Shown here one piece after another: positions 11,529-20,415 of a stretch of DNA of 64,000 bases (position 1 is its first letter; each line of letters begins with the position of its first letter). The notes beneath the pieces are model-generated. The model saw nothing but the letters and a program-made list of their open reading frames with translations. It ran no database searches and was not told the DNA's origin. The translations under genes were made by a program, and so were the position numbers. Location: positions 37,769-101,768 of the forward strand of contig NZ_MKZO01000021.1 in NCBI RefSeq assembly GCF_001941965.1. The letters are read 5' to 3'. Source of the stretch: Pseudomonas putida (lineage in GTDB: Bacteria; Pseudomonadota; Gammaproteobacteria; Pseudomonadales; Pseudomonadaceae).

Positions 11529-13370
11529 ATGATCTTCCGTACCACGGCGCTGGCCGCCGCCCTGCTGTTCTGTGCCTGCGCGCACGCTGCCCAGGACATC
11601 CCCGGGCAGGACGTCAGCGACATTCCCGCCCGCCAGTGGCAGCCCTTCTGGGCCAAGCGCGAGACCGGCTACATCAAGACCGCCGACGGCACCGAACTGC
11701 GCTACTCCGCCCTGCTCCCGGCGACTTCGGGCAAGTTCCCGGTGCTGGTGCGCTACAGCGGCTACGACTCCGGCAGCATCGGCGGCAGCGCCTACCTGGC
11801 GGACGACGAGACCTTCTCGGTCGATCTCGACAAGCAACTGGTCGCCCTCGGCTATGCGGTAGTCGGCGTGCAGGCCCGGGGCAGCGGTTGCTCCCAGGGC
11901 ACCTTCGACTTCCTCGGCCCGGCCTACGGCACCGATGGCCGCGATGCCGTGGAGTTCGTGGCGAAACAGGCCTGGTCCAATGGCAAGGTCGGCATGTTCG
12001 GCTGGTCCTGGTCGGGCATGTCGCAACTGATGACCGCCTCGGAGCGCCCCGCCAGCCTCAAGGCCATTGCGCCGGGCATGGTCCTCGGCGATGCCCGGGG
12101 CGACAGCTGGGCACCGGGCGGCGTGCCGGCGCCGGAATTCGTGACCGGCTGGCACTGGTACCTGGCCCAGCGCTGGGCAGCGGTCAAGGCCAGCGCGCAG
12201 AGCGAGAACGACAGCCGCTGCCTGGCCCAGCTGGCACGCAACGAGGCGGAGATCGGCAAGCATGCCCTGACCTACCAGTTGATCCGCCATCCGCTGCGGG
12301 ACGAATGGACCGAACAGCGCAACATCCGCTCACGCACCCACCGCATCCAGGTCCCGGTGCTGTCCTTCGAGGCCTGGCAGGACGAAGCGGTGATGGCCCG
12401 CGAAGGCTATTACCACGAGACGCTCAAGCCCGAGCAACTGTGGACCGTGCAAACCAACGGCCCCCACGATATCTACGAAGCGACCCGTTTCCGCGACAAG
12501 CTGGTGGCTTTCTTCGACCACTTCGTCAAGGGCGAGGGCAACGGCTTCGACAAGACCGCGCACGTGGAAATCTGGCAGGAAACCACCAGCCCGAAACGCG
12601 ACACGCCCCATGACCTGAACGAAACCGCGACCCCGGGCTGGGTCATCGAACGGCCGCGCCTGCCCCTGGACATCACCCCGCTGCGCTTCGCCCTGGCCGG
12701 CGACGGCAAGCTGCTGGAGAACGGCCAGCCCAGCGGCGAGCCGGACGAGTACACCTACCCGGTAGCCGGCCCGGACGTGAACACCTACGAGGAAGACAAC
12801 GCCTGGGGCGCACAGAAGCCCGGCTGGAAGGACGGCAGCCTGGCCTACACCAGCGCGCCGTTGCAGCGCGATGTGCTCGGCTACGGCACGGCCAGCGCCG
12901 ACCTCTGGCTGTCGACGCCGATGGGCCCGGACATGGACGTGCAGGTGACCCTGACCCAGTTGCTGCCTGACGGCCAGGAAGTCTTCGTGCAGCGCGGCTG
13001 GCTGCGCATGTCGTCGCGCAAGCTCGACGACCACAAGTCCACCGCCCTGCGCCCATGGCGCCTGGATACCCCGGACGCGGTCGAACCGATGCTGCCGGAC
13101 ACGCCAACCCTGGGCCGGGTGGAAATCCCGCCGTTCTCCCACCCGTTCCGTGCCGGTTCGCGCATCCGTATCTGGATCGATGCGCCGGGTCGCACCGGCG
13201 GCTACGGCTTCGACACCTTCGCCCTGCCCGCCCGGCCCAAGCTGCTGCACGACGCCGAACACCCGTCAGCGCTGGTGCTTGGCGAACTCAAGGGCGTCGC
13301 CATTCCCAAGGCCCAGCCGGCCTGCGACAGCCTGCTCAAGCAACCCTGCCGTCCCGACCCACTCAAATAA
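11529..13370 (+). CDS. CocE/NonD family hydrolase, exported
   Basis: A 613-residue alpha/beta-hydrolase with an N-terminal signal sequence (MIFRTTALAAALLFCACAHA). The N-terminal catalytic domain has the nucleophile elbow GWSWSG with Ser160, an acid in 'EAWQDEAV' and the histidine in 'TNGPHDIYEA', as in cocaine esterase and X-Pro dipeptidyl peptidases. The C-terminal jelly-roll domain begins around residue 350 and contains 'SADLWLSTPMGPDMDVQVTL' and 'HPFRAGSRIRIWIDAPG'. It probably cleaves an ester or amide in the periplasm or outside the cell. Genes on both sides also encode exported proteins, which suggests joint breakdown and uptake of an external substrate. Confidence 0.87.
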   Translation: MIFRTTALAAALLFCACAHAAQDIPGQDVSDIPARQWQPFWAKRETGYIKTADGTELRYSALLPATSGKFPVLVRYSGYDSGSIGGSAYLADDETFSVDLDKQLVALGYAVVGVQARGSGCSQGTFDFLGPAYGTDGRDAVEFVAKQAWSNGKVGMFGWSWSGMSQLMTASERPASLKAIAPGMVLGDARGDSWAPGGVPAPEFVTGWHWYLAQRWAAVKASAQSENDSRCLAQLARNEAEIGKHALTYQLIRHPLRDEWTEQRNIRSRTHRIQVPVLSFEAWQDEAVMAREGYYHETLKPEQLWTVQTNGPHDIYEATRFRDKLVAFFDHFVKGEGNGFDKTAHVEIWQETTSPKRDTPHDLNETATPGWVIERPRLPLDITPLRFALAGDGKLLENGQPSGEPDEYTYPVAGPDVNTYEEDNAWGAQKPGWKDGSLAYTSAPLQRDVLGYGTASADLWLSTPMGPDMDVQVTLTQLLPDGQEVFVQRGWLRMSSRKLDDHKSTALRPWRLDTPDAVEPMLPDTPTLGRVEIPPFSHPFRAGSRIRIWIDAPGRTGGYGFDTFALPARPKLLHDAEHPSALVLGELKGVAIPKAQPACDSLLKQPCRPDPLK

Positions 13371-13382
13371 GGAAGCGCACTC

Positions 13383-13937
13383 ATGAAAACAACCACGCAC
13401 ACCCTGCTGGTCACCGCCCTCGGCCTGCTCGTCGGCGTCGTCCAGGCCGGCGAACTCAAGGACAGCAAGCCGGACCGGGTCAAGACTGAGCTGGTCATGC
13501 AGATCAACGTCAAGCTCGGCGCCGACGAGGACATGGGCAAAGGTGCCGAAGGCCACCGGATCAACTACCCGATCATCGGCGGGCACTTCGTTGCGAGCGG
13601 GTTCAAGGGCGAGGTGATTCCCGGCGGCGCCGACATGTCGGTGGAGCGTAATGACGGGGTGACGAAGATCGATGCGCTCTATCGCCTCAAGACCGAAGAC
13701 GGCCAGGTGATCATCATCCACAACTACGGGCTCTGGCGGCCGACCGCTGCGGGCCTTGCGAAACAGGCCAAGGGCGAGGAGCTGACCCAGGCCGACTTCT
13801 ACTGCCGCACCGTGCCGAGCTTCAGCACCCCAGCGGGCAAGTACGACTGGCTGGAGGACTACACCTACGTCGGGACCATCGACGACGTGAATGACAAGGA
13901 GGTGCTGATCGGGGTTTACCGGGTGGACGGTGTGTAA
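13383..13937 (+). CDS. DUF3237 domain protein, exported
   Basis: A 184-residue protein with a signal peptide (MKTTTHTLLVTALGLLVGVVQA). The mature domain shows the DUF3237/UPF0311 signature 'GHRINYPIIGGHFVASGFKG', 'VIPGGADMSVERNDGV' and 'DALYRLKTEDGQVIIIHNYG'. Most DUF3237 members are cytoplasmic; an exported version within a porin/hydrolase operon is notable. The ATG lies 12 bases after the hydrolase stop with AAGGAAG in between. A strong terminator follows. Confidence 0.85.
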   Translation: MKTTTHTLLVTALGLLVGVVQAGELKDSKPDRVKTELVMQINVKLGADEDMGKGAEGHRINYPIIGGHFVASGFKGEVIPGGADMSVERNDGVTKIDALYRLKTEDGQVIIIHNYGLWRPTAAGLAKQAKGEELTQADFYCRTVPSFSTPAGKYDWLEDYTYVGTIDDVNDKEVLIGVYRVDGV

Positions 13938-13969
13938 CGGCAGCGCAGCATAGGGGTGTCCACTCGTTT

Positions 13970-14002
13970 GCCCCCGCGATGTCAGGTCGCGGGGGCTTTT
14001 TT
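13970..14002 (+). terminator. Rho-independent terminator of the porin-hydrolase operon
   Basis: A perfect 10-base GC-rich stem (GCCCCCGCGA/TCGCGGGGGC) around a 7-base loop, followed by TTTTTT. It sits between the DUF3237 gene and the convergent LysR gene and could also act for the latter. Confidence 0.9.
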
Positions 14003-14007
14003 GTGCG

Positions 14008-14898
14008 TCACTGAACGTCGGCTGCCTCGTCGCGTATCCAGGCCATGAACGCCTCCACCTCAGGGCGCCGCGCCCCTTCCGCCAGGGTGACCAGGTAATA
14101 GGCAAACCGTGCCGGCCATGGCTTGTCCAGCACCTGCACCAGGCGTCCTGCAGCGATTTCCTCCGCCGCATATTGCTCGGGCACCAGCGCCAGCCCCTGC
14201 CCGGCCACGGCGGCGCGAATCAGCAGGTAATCGTCATCGAAGGCCGTCCCTCGTTCGGCTCGCGGGTCCTGGGCGACACCATGGGCGCCCAGCCACAACA
14301 CCCAATCGGCGCGATCGGCGTCCTGCAGCAAAGGCCACTCCAGGCAATCCGCCGGTTCGACCAGGCCGGTCCGTGAAGCGAACAGCGTCGGGCTCGCCAC
14401 CGGCAGCAGCACCGGAGCCATCAGTGGCTCGCAGGACAACCCCGGATAGTCGCCCAGTCCGTGGCGAATGGCGATATCCACCCGCTCCTGACGCAGGTCC
14501 ACCAGTGCCCCCGAGGCCTCGACCCGCACCTCGATATGCCCGTGCCGCTCGGTGAAGCGGCCCAGTCGCGGAACCAGCCAGGAGGCGGCGAACGAGGGCA
14601 CGGTACTGACCGTGACGGTCGGGCGCAGGCGGTCCGCTTCCAGCGTATGCAGGGCGCTCTCGATCTGTTCGAAGGCGGCCAGCAGTTGCGGCCAGACCTT
14701 CTGCCCGGCCTCGGTCAGGTGCATGCCATTGCGCCCGCGATTGAACAGCGGCACGCCGAGCCGCTCTTCCAGTTGGCGGATCTGCTGGCTGACCGCACCC
14801 GGGGTCACGCCGAGGGACTCGGCGGCGTGCTTGACGCTGCCGAAGCGCCCGACCTGGGTAAAGGCGCGCAGGGCCAGCAACGGAAGAATGCTGTTCAT
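14008..14898 (-). CDS. LysR family transcriptional regulator (GcvA-like)
   Basis: A 296-residue LysR protein. The N-terminal winged helix reads 'LLALRAFTQVGRFGSVKHAA' then 'SLGVTPGAVSQQIRQLEERL' and 'LFNRGRNGMHLTEAGQKVWP', all standard for the family. The effector domain follows with 'DIAIRHGLGDYPGLSCEPLM'. It is divergent from the GST/luciferase-like oxidoreductase pair, and LysR proteins commonly activate the divergently transcribed genes, so that pair is the likely target. The effector is unknown. Confidence 0.9.
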   Translation of the reverse strand: MNSILPLLALRAFTQVGRFGSVKHAAESLGVTPGAVSQQIRQLEERLGVPLFNRGRNGMHLTEAGQKVWPQLLAAFEQIESALHTLEADRLRPTVTVSTVPSFAASWLVPRLGRFTERHGHIEVRVEASGALVDLRQERVDIAIRHGLGDYPGLSCEPLMAPVLLPVASPTLFASRTGLVEPADCLEWPLLQDADRADWVLWLGAHGVAQDPRAERGTAFDDDYLLIRAAVAGQGLALVPEQYAAEEIAAGRLVQVLDKPWPARFAYYLVTLAEGARRPEVEAFMAWIRDEAADVQ

Positions 14899-15041
14899 GG
14901 TTTAGTTTTTCTAAATTCAGGCTTCATGATTCATCGTTTTCCAGCATTGGCTTCATCAGGGAACATTGCCACAACGGAGTGCCTGGCAGTTTAGGCCAGC
15001 TCACTCCTCAAGCGAAACCGCCCCGAACAAGGATGCCGCCA

Positions 15042-15665
15042 ATGCTTCACCTGTATACCGACAGCTCGCCCAACGGTTTCAAGATCACCATCGCCCTGGA
15101 GGAGCTCGGGCTGCCTTATCAGCTGCACCACGTCCGCATCGATAACGACGAACACCGCACGGCGGAATTCCTCGCGCTGAACCCGTACGGACGCATCCCG
15201 GTACTGCGCGATGACCAGCGCGATATCACGCTCTTCGAATCGGCCGCCATCCTGCTGTACCTCGCCGACCTCAGCGGGCAATTGCTGCCCGACACTGCGC
15301 GGGAGCGCTGGGAGGCGATCACCTGGCTGCAGTTCCATGCCGCCAGCGTCGGCCCGCTGCTCGGCCAGCGCGTGCACTTCGAGCTGTTTGCCGAGACGCC
15401 CCTGCCCGCCGCCATCGAGCGCTACCGGGCGCTGACCGAGGCGGCTTTCAGCGTGCTCGACCAGCGCCTGGCTACCCGCACCTGGTTGGCGGGAGAGCAC
15501 TACTCCATCGCCGATATCGCGCATTTCGGCTGGAGCCATATCGCCCGGCTGGTGGGCTTCGACTTCAGCCATCACCGTCATCTCGATGCCTGGCACCAAC
15601 GGGTCGCCGCCCGTCCGGCGGTGCAGCGCGGCATTGTCATTCCCGCACCGGCTACGGGTGCCTGA
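15042..15665 (+). CDS. Glutathione S-transferase
   Basis: A 207-residue protein beginning at MLHLYTDSSPNGFKITIALE, with AAGGA 8 bases upstream. The thioredoxin-like N-domain carries 'NPYGRIPVLRDD' (cis-proline) and 'LFESAAILLYLAD' (the ES pair that binds the gamma-glutamyl group of GSH). The C-domain is all-helical with 'WLAGEHYSIADIAHFGWSH'. It resembles the YfcG/Ure2p-like nu-class. It is followed at 19 bases by an FMN-type oxidoreductase and faces a LysR regulator, a layout consistent with detoxification of an electrophile. Confidence 0.88.
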   Translation: MLHLYTDSSPNGFKITIALEELGLPYQLHHVRIDNDEHRTAEFLALNPYGRIPVLRDDQRDITLFESAAILLYLADLSGQLLPDTARERWEAITWLQFHAASVGPLLGQRVHFELFAETPLPAAIERYRALTEAAFSVLDQRLATRTWLAGEHYSIADIAHFGWSHIARLVGFDFSHHRHLDAWHQRVAARPAVQRGIVIPAPATGA

Positions 15666-15684
15666 GGCACAAGGAAGGTCACTT

Positions 15685-16722
15685 ATGAACGACGCGTTTG
15701 TTACTCCGCGCCTGACCGGCGCACCAATGGCCAGGTTCCACGGCCATCCCGGCTACCGGCGCATGTTCGCCCCCGAGCGCCTGACGCTCGGTCTGTTCCT
15801 GCCCCTGCGCTTTTACCAGGGGCGCATGGAGGTGCTGACGGGCCAGGCCGACCTGGCCAGCACGATCGACCGGCTTGGTTTCGCCGCCGTATGGGTCCGT
15901 GACGTACCTTTATACGATCCATCCTTCGGCGATGCGGGCCAGGTCTTCGATCCGTTCACCTACCTGGCCTTTCTTGCCGCGCGCACGCAGAACGTGGCGC
16001 TGGCGACCGGGAGTGCCATCTTTACCCTGCGCCACCCCATTGACCTGGCCAAGGCGGCGGCCAGCCTCGACCGACTGTCTGGCGGGCGTCTGGTGATGGG
16101 GATTGCGTCCGGCGACCGGCCAATCGAGTTTCCTGCCTACGGTATCGATCGTGCGCAGCGGGGGGAACGCTTCGCCGAAGCGGTGAGGTGCTTCCGTCAA
16201 TTGCTGGGCCCTGGCCCCTTGACCCTGGATTCGCCACTCGGTCGCTTCACCGGGGCACAGCTGCTACCCGACCCGGCGACGGGAGGCATCCCGCTGATCG
16301 TCACCGGCTCGTCCGGCCAATCGCTGGAATGGATCGCCGAACATGCCGACGGCTGGCTCACCTACCCGGATGCGACCCACAACGAACGCGGGCCGCAACA
16401 CCTGGCGGAAAAGATCCGTGCCTGGCGCGAGCTGATCCGCGACGGCGGCTTCCGACCGCATATGACCAATGAATGGCTGGATCTGGTCGATGATCCGGAC
16501 TATCCACGCACACCGCTGCAAGGCGGCTATGTACTGCGAACCGGTCGCAAGGGCCTTCTTGATCTGCTCGAACGCTGGCAGGCGGCGGGAGTGAACCATG
16601 CGGCGCTGGGTATCCAGCACTCGCAAAGACCGCCCACCGAGGTCATCCAGGAACTGGCTGAAGAAGTGCTGCCGCACTTCCCTTCGCTGCCAGGGCCACC
16701 TGCGTTGCCAAGCGATTGGTAA
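15685..16722 (+). CDS. LLM-class oxidoreductase, TIGR03571-like
   Basis: A 345-residue bacterial-luciferase-like TIM barrel starting at MNDAFVTPRLTGAP, with AAGGAAGG upstream. Motifs include 'GFAAVWVRDVPLYDPSFGDA', 'RTQNVALATGSAIFTLRHP', 'DRLSGGRLVMGIASGDRP' and 'IVTGSSGQSLEWIAEHADGW'. These proteins bind FMN or F420; in pseudomonads FMN is expected. The substrate is unknown. It forms an operon with the GST gene and converges on the LysE gene, with only 3 bases between the two stops. Confidence 0.85.
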   Translation: MNDAFVTPRLTGAPMARFHGHPGYRRMFAPERLTLGLFLPLRFYQGRMEVLTGQADLASTIDRLGFAAVWVRDVPLYDPSFGDAGQVFDPFTYLAFLAARTQNVALATGSAIFTLRHPIDLAKAAASLDRLSGGRLVMGIASGDRPIEFPAYGIDRAQRGERFAEAVRCFRQLLGPGPLTLDSPLGRFTGAQLLPDPATGGIPLIVTGSSGQSLEWIAEHADGWLTYPDATHNERGPQHLAEKIRAWRELIRDGGFRPHMTNEWLDLVDDPDYPRTPLQGGYVLRTGRKGLLDLLERWQAAGVNHAALGIQHSQRPPTEVIQELAEEVLPHFPSLPGPPALPSDW

Positions 16723-16725
16723 CGA

Positions 16726-17352
16726 TCACTTCTGACTCAATGTCACCACCGAAACGCCGGAGGCGACGAAAGTCACCCCGGCGCCGATATTCAGGCCATT
16801 GACCACCCGTGGGCGGTTGCGAATGGCGTTGGTCAGTGCCGAGGCGAATACCCCCATCAAGGCGAAGCCGACGGCGGTGAGGAAAGCGAACCAGAGGCCA
16901 TAGACGAACATCTGCACGGTCACCGAGCCCAGTTGCGGATTGACGAACTGCGGAATGAACGCCAGCACGAACAACCCCGGCTTGGGGTTCAGCGCCGCCG
17001 AGAGGAAGCCGGTAATGAAAATGCTGCGCAACGGTTGCTTCGCCGCCGGGGCGAAGTTGATCAGGTTGCGCGAGCGCAGCACCTTGATCCCCAGCCACAG
17101 CAGGTAGCCGGCGCCGATGATCTTCACCACCCAGAAGGCCACGGCAGAGGTCTGCATCAGCAGGGTCAGGCCCAGGGCTGCGGTGGTGGTGTGGAACAGG
17201 ATGCCGGTGCCCGATGCAATGCCGGAAACGATGGCGGCCAGGCGGCCCTGGCTCAGGCCGCGCCCGATGGCCAGGAGATTGTCGGGGCCGGGGGCGATCA
17301 CCAGCAGCAGGCAGGCGGCGGTATAGGCGAGCCAGATGTCGATGGGGAACAT
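16726..17352 (-). CDS. LysE family translocator
   Basis: A 208-residue inner-membrane protein with about six hydrophobic segments. The conserved 'VIAPGPDNLLAIGRGLSQGR' near the N-terminus and 'FITGFLSAALNPKPGLFVLA' are the two family signatures of LysE/RhtB exporters of amino acids and their derivatives. AAGGAGG precedes the ATG. The substrate is not predictable. Confidence 0.9.
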   Translation of the reverse strand: MFPIDIWLAYTAACLLLVIAPGPDNLLAIGRGLSQGRLAAIVSGIASGTGILFHTTTAALGLTLLMQTSAVAFWVVKIIGAGYLLWLGIKVLRSRNLINFAPAAKQPLRSIFITGFLSAALNPKPGLFVLAFIPQFVNPQLGSVTVQMFVYGLWFAFLTAVGFALMGVFASALTNAIRNRPRVVNGLNIGAGVTFVASGVSVVTLSQK

Positions 17353-17678
17353 TACATCCTCCTTGATGTGTGGAAAGGTCCAGGGTGATGGGACTTTAAC
17401 CTGATTTGCATAGCAACGCGGACCCTGTGGGAGCGGGTTTACCCGCGATTGCTATGGTGAATTCACCGACGTAATCGCGGGTGAACCTGCTCCCACAAGG
17501 TCCGCGCAGATCGGACCTGCGCCTTGTTTCCAACTAAGTCGCTGTTTAAAAACGCTTTTCTTTGCAAAAAATACTTCCCACCCGTAACAAATCTTGTTAA
17601 ATTGCCGCCCATCCCGCGACGGACACACAGTGACCAGCAGCGGGATCTGCATCAGGACAAGCTTTTGTCCGTCGCAAC
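17353..17678. other. Intergenic region with REP doublet and tRNA promoter region
   Basis: These 326 bases hold no credible gene. The first part carries the REP doublet. The part before the tRNA (17527-17678) turns AT-rich (ttgcaaaaaatac, acaaatcttgttaaattgcc) and probably contains the tRNA-Gln promoter, though no clean -35/-10 pair could be fixed. Confidence 0.6.
17417..17506. repeat. REP doublet, GTGGGAGCGGGTTTACCCGC type
   Basis: A variant REP core (GGGAGCGGGTTTACCCGCGATT) faces an inverted copy (AATCGCGGGTGAACCTGCTCCC) across 'gctatggtgaattcaccgacgt'. The flanks CGCGGACC/GGTCCGCG extend the symmetry. The same type recurs at 19766 and 46306. Confidence 0.88.
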
Positions 17679-17753
17679 AGGGGCGTCGCCAAGCGGTAAG
17701 GCAGCAGGTTTTGATCCTGCCATGCGTTGGTTCGAATCCAGCCGCCCCTGCCA
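17679..17753 (+). tRNA. tRNA-Gln (anticodon UUG)
   Basis: 75 bases including an encoded CCA. Acceptor stem AGGGGCG pairs with CGCCCCT, the discriminator is G, the D-arm is GCC-AAGCGGTAA-GGC, the anticodon loop TTTTGAT gives UUG, and the T-arm GTTGGTTCGAATCCAGC is canonical. A run of T residues follows, likely the terminator tail. Confidence 0.95.
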
Positions 17754-18056
17754 TTTTTTCTTCTATTCTCTCCCTCCTCTCCTGATTCCGGTGCTCAAGC
17801 ACACGGCGATCGACTGTTCATATTTTTCTACACACTCAACGGATACAGTGCGGCCTATCGGCTAAATCACTGGGTTTGCATCGCGCCCCATTCCCTTGTT
17901 GATCGCCAAGTGTTAAAAATATCACCCGCTTTAGGCCTAGCCGTTGTGTAAAACCACACAACGGGGTATCCAACGAGAAAACAATTTGAAAAGCGTGATG
18001 TCCCTGCGTGAGGGAATCCCCTTCCCTGTTACCTGTCAGCCACCGGAGCAAGCTGC
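17754..18056. other. Intergenic region upstream of the amidase
   Basis: 303 bases without a plausible gene. It is pyrimidine-rich after the tRNA (ttttttcttctattctc), AT-rich around 17810-17930, and carries the hairpin at 17941-17964. It probably contains the amidase promoter. Confidence 0.5.
17941..17964. promoter_or_regulatory. Perfect 9-base inverted repeat upstream of amidase
   Basis: CCGTTGTGT (17941-17949) and ACACAACGG (17956-17964) around AAAACC, about 95 bases before the amidase start and preceded by an AT-rich stretch (gttaaaaatatcac). There is no T-run, so it fits an operator or leader hairpin better than a terminator. Confidence 0.4.
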
Positions 18057-19757
18057 ATGATCGAGGTCACCGAAGTTTCCATTGCCCAACTGCGTGCCGC
18101 GCTCGAGTCCGGCCAGACCACGGCGGTCGAGCTGGTCAAGGCCTACCTTGCCCGGATCGATGCCTACGATGGCGCAGACACGCCGACCGCACTGAACGCG
18201 GTGGTGGTGCGCAATGCCGAGGCCTTGAACGAAGCCGCTGCCTCCGATGCCCGTCGCGCCCGCGGTGAAACCCTCGGCCCGCTGGACGGCATTCCCTACA
18301 CCGCCAAGGACAGCTACCTGGTCAAGGGCCTGACCGCCGCCTCCGGCAGCCCGGCCTTCGCCAGCCTGATGGCCTACCGGGACGCCTTCACCATCGAGCG
18401 CCTGCGCGCTGCCGGGGCGATCTGCCTGGGCAAGACCAACATGCCGCCGATGGCCAATGGCGGGATGCAGCGCGGTGTCTATGGCCGTGCGGAAAGCCCG
18501 TACAACGCCGCCTATCTGACCGCGCCGTTCGCCTCCGGCTCGTCCAACGGTGCCGGTACCGCCACCGCCGCCAGCTTCTCCGCCTTCGGCCTGGCCGAGG
18601 AAACCTGGTCCAGCGGTCGTGGCCCGGCGTCGAACAACGGCCTGTGCGCCTACACCCCGTCCCGTGGGGTGATCTCGGTACGCGGCAACTGGCCGCTGAC
18701 CCCGACCATGGACGTGGTGGTGCCTTACGCGCGGACCATGGCCGACCTGCTGGAAGTGCTGGATGTGGTGGTCGCCGAAGACACCGACACCCGCGGCGAC
18801 CTGTGGCGCCTGCAACCCTGGGTGCCGATCCCGAGCGTGGCCTCGGTGCGCCCGGCGTCCTATGCCGAACTGGCCGTGGGCGCCAGCGACCTGGCTGGCA
18901 AGCGCCTCGGTGTGCCGCGCATGTACATCAATGCCGACGAAGCCGCCGGCACCTCCGAGGAACCGGGTATCGGCGGCCCGACCGGCCAGCGCATCAATAC
19001 CCGCGCTTCGGTGATCGACCTGTGGAAACAGGCCCGCCAGGCGCTTGAAGCGGCCGGTGCGGAAGTGATCGAGGTGGACTTCCCGCTGGTATCCAACTGC
19101 GAGGGTGATCGCCCGGGTGCGCCGACCGTGTTCAATCGCGGCATCGTTTCCAAGGAGTTCCTCCACCACGAACTCTGGGACCTGACCGCCTGGGCCTTCG
19201 ACGACTTCCTGCAGGCCAATGGCGATCCGCAGCTGAACCGCCTGGTGGATGTCGATGGACCGAAGATCTTCCCCCACGACCCGGGCACCCTGCCCAACCG
19301 TGAAGGTGATCTGGCTGCGGGCATGGACGAATACGTGAAGATGGCCGAACGCGGCATCACCCCGTGGAACGAGATCTCCACCGTGCCGGACGGCCTGCGC
19401 GGCCTGGAAGCGACCCGCAAGCTGGACCTCGAAGACTGGATGGACGCGCAGGGTCTGGACGCGGTGCTGTTCCCGACCGTGGCCGATGTTGGCCAGGCGG
19501 ATGCCGACGTCAACCCGGAGTCGGCGGATATCGCCTGGAGCAACGGCATCTGGGTGGCCAACGGCAACCTGGCGATCCGTCACCTGGGCGTGCCGACCGT
19601 CACCGTACCGATGGGCGTGATGGCCGATATCGGCATGCCGGTGGGCCTGACCTTTGCCGGCAAGGCTTATGACGATTCGAACCTGCTGAAGCTGGGGGCG
19701 GCGTTCGAGGCTACCGGCAACCGCCGGATGATTCCGCCGCGTACGCCTAAGCTCTAA
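18057..19757 (+). CDS. Amidase signature family protein
   Basis: A 566-residue protein with the amidase-signature catalytic elements: the lysine in 'GIPYTAKDSYLVKGLTA', the cis-serine in 'FASGSSNGAGTATAASF' and the serine nucleophile region 'EETWSSGRGPASNNGLCAY'. The glycine-rich loop departs from the usual GGSSGG (GSSNGA) and the nucleophile loop has WSS for GGS, so it is a divergent branch, but the Ser-Ser-Lys triad is kept. It hydrolyses an amide or ester of unknown identity. There is no signal peptide. CGGAG precedes the ATG, and the gene is single, flanked by tRNA-Gln and a REP doublet. Confidence 0.87.
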   Translation: MIEVTEVSIAQLRAALESGQTTAVELVKAYLARIDAYDGADTPTALNAVVVRNAEALNEAAASDARRARGETLGPLDGIPYTAKDSYLVKGLTAASGSPAFASLMAYRDAFTIERLRAAGAICLGKTNMPPMANGGMQRGVYGRAESPYNAAYLTAPFASGSSNGAGTATAASFSAFGLAEETWSSGRGPASNNGLCAYTPSRGVISVRGNWPLTPTMDVVVPYARTMADLLEVLDVVVAEDTDTRGDLWRLQPWVPIPSVASVRPASYAELAVGASDLAGKRLGVPRMYINADEAAGTSEEPGIGGPTGQRINTRASVIDLWKQARQALEAAGAEVIEVDFPLVSNCEGDRPGAPTVFNRGIVSKEFLHHELWDLTAWAFDDFLQANGDPQLNRLVDVDGPKIFPHDPGTLPNREGDLAAGMDEYVKMAERGITPWNEISTVPDGLRGLEATRKLDLEDWMDAQGLDAVLFPTVADVGQADADVNPESADIAWSNGIWVANGNLAIRHLGVPTVTVPMGVMADIGMPVGLTFAGKAYDDSNLLKLGAAFEATGNRRMIPPRTPKL

Positions 19758-19765
19758 AGCCCAAC

Positions 19766-19855
19766 ACGGACCCTGTGGGAGCGGGTTCACCCGCGATTGC
19801 GGTGGTGAACTCACTACCCTAATCGCGGGTGAACCCGCTCCCACAGAGTACGCGT
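19766..19855. repeat. REP doublet, GTGGGAGCGGGTTCACCCGC type
   Basis: Inverted REP variants GTGGGAGCGGGTTCACCCGC and GCGGGTGAACCCGCTCCCAC around 'gattgcggtggtgaactc'. It lies between convergent genes. Confidence 0.88.
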
Positions 19856-19869
19856 CGCGCTCTGGATCT

Positions 19870-20124
19870 TTACTCCACCCCCTCCAACCGCTTCGCCGCC
19901 TCCACCCCCGCACTGGTCAGCTTGATCGGGAACTCGACACTCGGTTCATGCTCCTCCACCTTGACCGGGTGGCCCTGGATGAGCTTGCGTTCCTGCAAGG
20001 TCTTGAGCATCCCGGCCACGGCTTTCTCGCCGCGGTAGTTGTCGAGAATCTCCTTGCCCAGCCCCTCCGGATGCGCGTGCAGCAGGCGGGTCAGGACTTC
20101 GCGTTCCAGTTCATCGTTGCTCAT
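19870..20124 (-). CDS. Small winged-helix-like hypothetical protein
   Basis: An 84-residue protein starting MSNDELEREVLTRLLHAHPE with GAGAGAGG upstream. It has a helix-turn-helix look ('LTRLLHAHPEGLGKEILDNY' and 'AVAGMLKTLQERKLIQ') and then a beta wing ('EFPIKLTSAGVEAAKRL'), recalling the MarR/PadR winged-helix architecture in reduced form. I do not recognise a named family. It may be a small DNA-binding protein. The upstream 20125-20415 gap holds no clear gene. Confidence 0.65.
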   Translation of the reverse strand: MSNDELEREVLTRLLHAHPEGLGKEILDNYRGEKAVAGMLKTLQERKLIQGHPVKVEEHEPSVEFPIKLTSAGVEAAKRLEGVE

Positions 20125-20415
20125 GACTACCTCTCTCGATGCGATGGTCGTTGTGCCTGTGACCATCGCCCGTGCGAGGAGATTCAACTGGATCGGCCAC
20201 TGTGCACTCCGCACCCAGCGCCAGCACTCTGGAGATATCAGGAAAATAAGGCGCATTCCTCTATATCACTCAGATCCGTCCTACATACCCCACCAAGCAT
20301 CCTCCCCATTCTCAGGCAGTCGGCCTGCATGCCTTCAGAAATCTGACAGCGCAGCGCAGGCCATTACCGGTACTCGGGTACGACCCGATTACCCCGCCAA
20401 GAGGAAAACAACGCG

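Noticed and set aside
17679..19757. tRNA-Gln as the insertion site of an island containing the amidase
   Set aside because: No duplicated tRNA 3' end, integrase or composition break is seen downstream; the amidase gene has normal high-GC codon use.
20125..20415. Searched for an integrase, attachment site or tRNA fragment at the left edge of the PAAR island
   Set aside because: No direct repeats or recombinase remnants could be identified; the left boundary is defined only by base composition.
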